Assembly: GCA_937951645.1 (NCBI GenBank)
Contig: CALFBM010000037.1
Span: 1 to 38,749, forward strand
Direction of reading: 5' to 3'
Length of the DNA stretch: 38,749 nucleotides
Source: an uncultured Rhizobiaceae group bacterium
Lineage (GTDB): Bacteria > Pseudomonadota > Alphaproteobacteria > Rhizobiales > Rhizobiaceae
In this document: positions 37,820 through 38,749 of the stretch, piece after piece
Numbering within the stretch: position 1 is the stretch's first letter
How the letters are laid out: the number at the start of each line of letters is the position of its first letter
The notes under the pieces: model-generated
The model's input: the letters and a program-made list of their open reading frames with translations, nothing else
Databases searched by the model: none
Told to the model about the DNA's origin: nothing
Made by a program: the position numbers and the translations under genes

Positions 37820-37859
37820 TAAAAGAAAACGCCGCCCCATCGGTCAATGGGAACGGCGT
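37820..37859 (-). terminator. Rho-independent-like terminator on the minus strand
   Basis: ACGCCG(37829-37834)...CGGCGT(37854-37859) with inner CCCAT/ATGGG; on the minus strand followed by TTTTCTTTT. Confidence 0.6.
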
Positions 37860-37955
37860 AGATCTGAATTCAGAATGCTTGGTAAGAGCAAAGAAAACAT
37901 ACCATTCTGGTGTCATAGGCACAAGCTTTAATAAAACAGATATGGCGGTGCTATC

Positions 37956-38606
37956 ATGAGCACATTTGCTATATCGAGTAGTCTTCTAAATTCAGCATTA
38001 GTGAAACGGCAAACAACTACTGAAGATGTTCAATATCTAACTGGTGAGAAAACAGGCAAAGGGCCAACTAAAAAGCGTTCTCCTTTGAAACGCTTTTATC
38101 GAAAATATCAAAAATCCCCAGATCGTGCTGCATCTTGGATGAGGCGGCGAAGACTTGGTTCAAAGAGCATAGCCATGCCCAGCGAGATTTGTGATCTATT
38201 TACTGAGGGTGAACGTGCATCACTCAATATCATTGCAAACGTTATTAGAGAGCATGGCACTTGTGAGTGGCCTTTGGATAAGATTGCGGCGATTGCTGGT
38301 GTCTGTCGTAGAACTGTTCAAAATGCTATCGTAGCCGCTCGTGAAGCAGGATTGCTTAGTATTCAATTACGCCCTGTACGCGGACGTAAGAACCTTCCTA
38401 ATGTAATCAAGATAGTAAATGACCGCTGGCTATCATGGCTAAAGCGGATCAGATCTTCTTTTCATTTGGCTATAGGGTGCAAAACGATGCACCCCACGGG
38501 TGAACAGATATATAATAGAACTCAAATAAGTGAAAAGTCGGCACCTTTAGCATCAGTTGAGATAGCAGTTGATGGGCTTATGAAGGGGAAGAAGCCTGAT
38601 GATTGA
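37956..38606 (+). CDS. Helix-turn-helix (winged-helix, replication-protein-like) protein, probably mobile-element derived
   Basis: FTEGERASLNIIANVIREHGTCEWPLDKIAAIAGVCRRTVQNAIVAAREAGLLSIQLRPVRGRKNLPNVIKIV resembles HTH proteins seen on rhizobial accessory elements; basic N-terminal region. Confidence 0.7.
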   Translation: MSTFAISSSLLNSALVKRQTTTEDVQYLTGEKTGKGPTKKRSPLKRFYRKYQKSPDRAASWMRRRRLGSKSIAMPSEICDLFTEGERASLNIIANVIREHGTCEWPLDKIAAIAGVCRRTVQNAIVAAREAGLLSIQLRPVRGRKNLPNVIKIVNDRWLSWLKRIRSSFHLAIGCKTMHPTGEQIYNRTQISEKSAPLASVEIAVDGLMKGKKPDD

Positions 38607-38639
38607 GCAATCTAAGTTCCATTGCTCTGGGTTAGCTCC

Positions 38640-38656
38640 CCCGTCTTCGAGACGGG
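38640..38656. terminator. Hairpin downstream of the HTH gene
   Basis: CCCGTCT-TCG-AGACGGG perfect 7-bp stem; no clear T-tract, so terminator function is uncertain. Confidence 0.4.
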
Positions 38657-38685
38657 AACGCTTTAGCACAGCTTTTGATGAATGA

Positions 38686-38749
38686 TCATACTCTCCAGAA
38701 AAATGAACCACCCGAAGGGGTTTCTGGCTCATTTTTCTGGAGAGTATGA
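38686..38749. repeat. Large inverted repeat with 21-bp perfect arms ending at the window edge
   Basis: TCATACTCTCCAGAAAAATGA (38686-38706) and TCATTTTTCTGGAGAGTATGA (38729-38749), with inner ACCC-GAAG-GGGT hairpin. Confidence 0.95.

Larger units (their letters stand above)
37754..37820. repeat. Nested inverted repeat containing both LexA-like boxes
   Basis: AGAACGA...TCGTTCT (37754-37760/37814-37820), GAACATG...CATGTTC (37766-37772/37802-37808), and TGTGCCA-aaaag-TGGCACA (37771-37777/37783-37789). Confidence 0.85.

Noticed and set aside
37648-37959. 103-aa plus-strand ORF ending in an ATGA overlap with the HTH start
   Set aside because: It spans the serC leader, LexA-like boxes and the terminator hairpin, so it is unlikely to be a full gene. 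Only the last codons (ATG at 37942, MAVLS) could act as a tiny coupled leader, which I cannot support.
1-38749. CRISPR array, tRNA or rRNA genes, complete IS elements
   Set aside because: No regularly spaced repeats, no tRNA-like cloverleaf, no rRNA sequence and no transposase ORF were seen by reading the window and ORF track.

Overview
The window is a mostly ordinary chromosomal segment from an alphaproteobacterium, probably Hyphomicrobiales/Rhizobiales, judged from protein families and gene order. No rRNA, tRNA or CRISPR array was seen. Left part: a truncated RNase D gene, uppP, a GST, queG, an SDR, then trpF-trpB-trpA-accD-folC facing trxA-addA-addB. Middle: a murU-like nucleotidyltransferase, a TsaE/phosphotransferase fusion, a DivL-like PAS kinase with Tyr at the phospho-His position, ahcY, ptsH, EIIA-Man, a short hprK, chvG, chvI, pckA and a class A PBP. 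Right part, more accessory: an acyltransferase-3, a possible Tat-signal protein, an orphan membrane protein, an MbfA-type rubrerythrin-VIT1 protein, serA-serC, and a winged-HTH protein at the edge. The most interesting signals are non-coding: (1) two opposed GAAC-N7-GAAC / GTTC-N7-GTTC elements (alphaproteobacterial LexA-box pattern) nested in a large inverted repeat between serC and the HTH gene; (2) a perfect 17-bp palindrome matching the Irr/ICE pattern next to the mbfA start; (3) a 9+4+9 palindrome upstream of ahcY, possibly a SahR-type operator; (4) a structured serC leader compatible with the serC RNA motif; (5) a row of hairpins after the HTH gene, the last with 21-bp perfect arms ending exactly at the window edge. 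All calls come from reading the sequence only. No searches were run.
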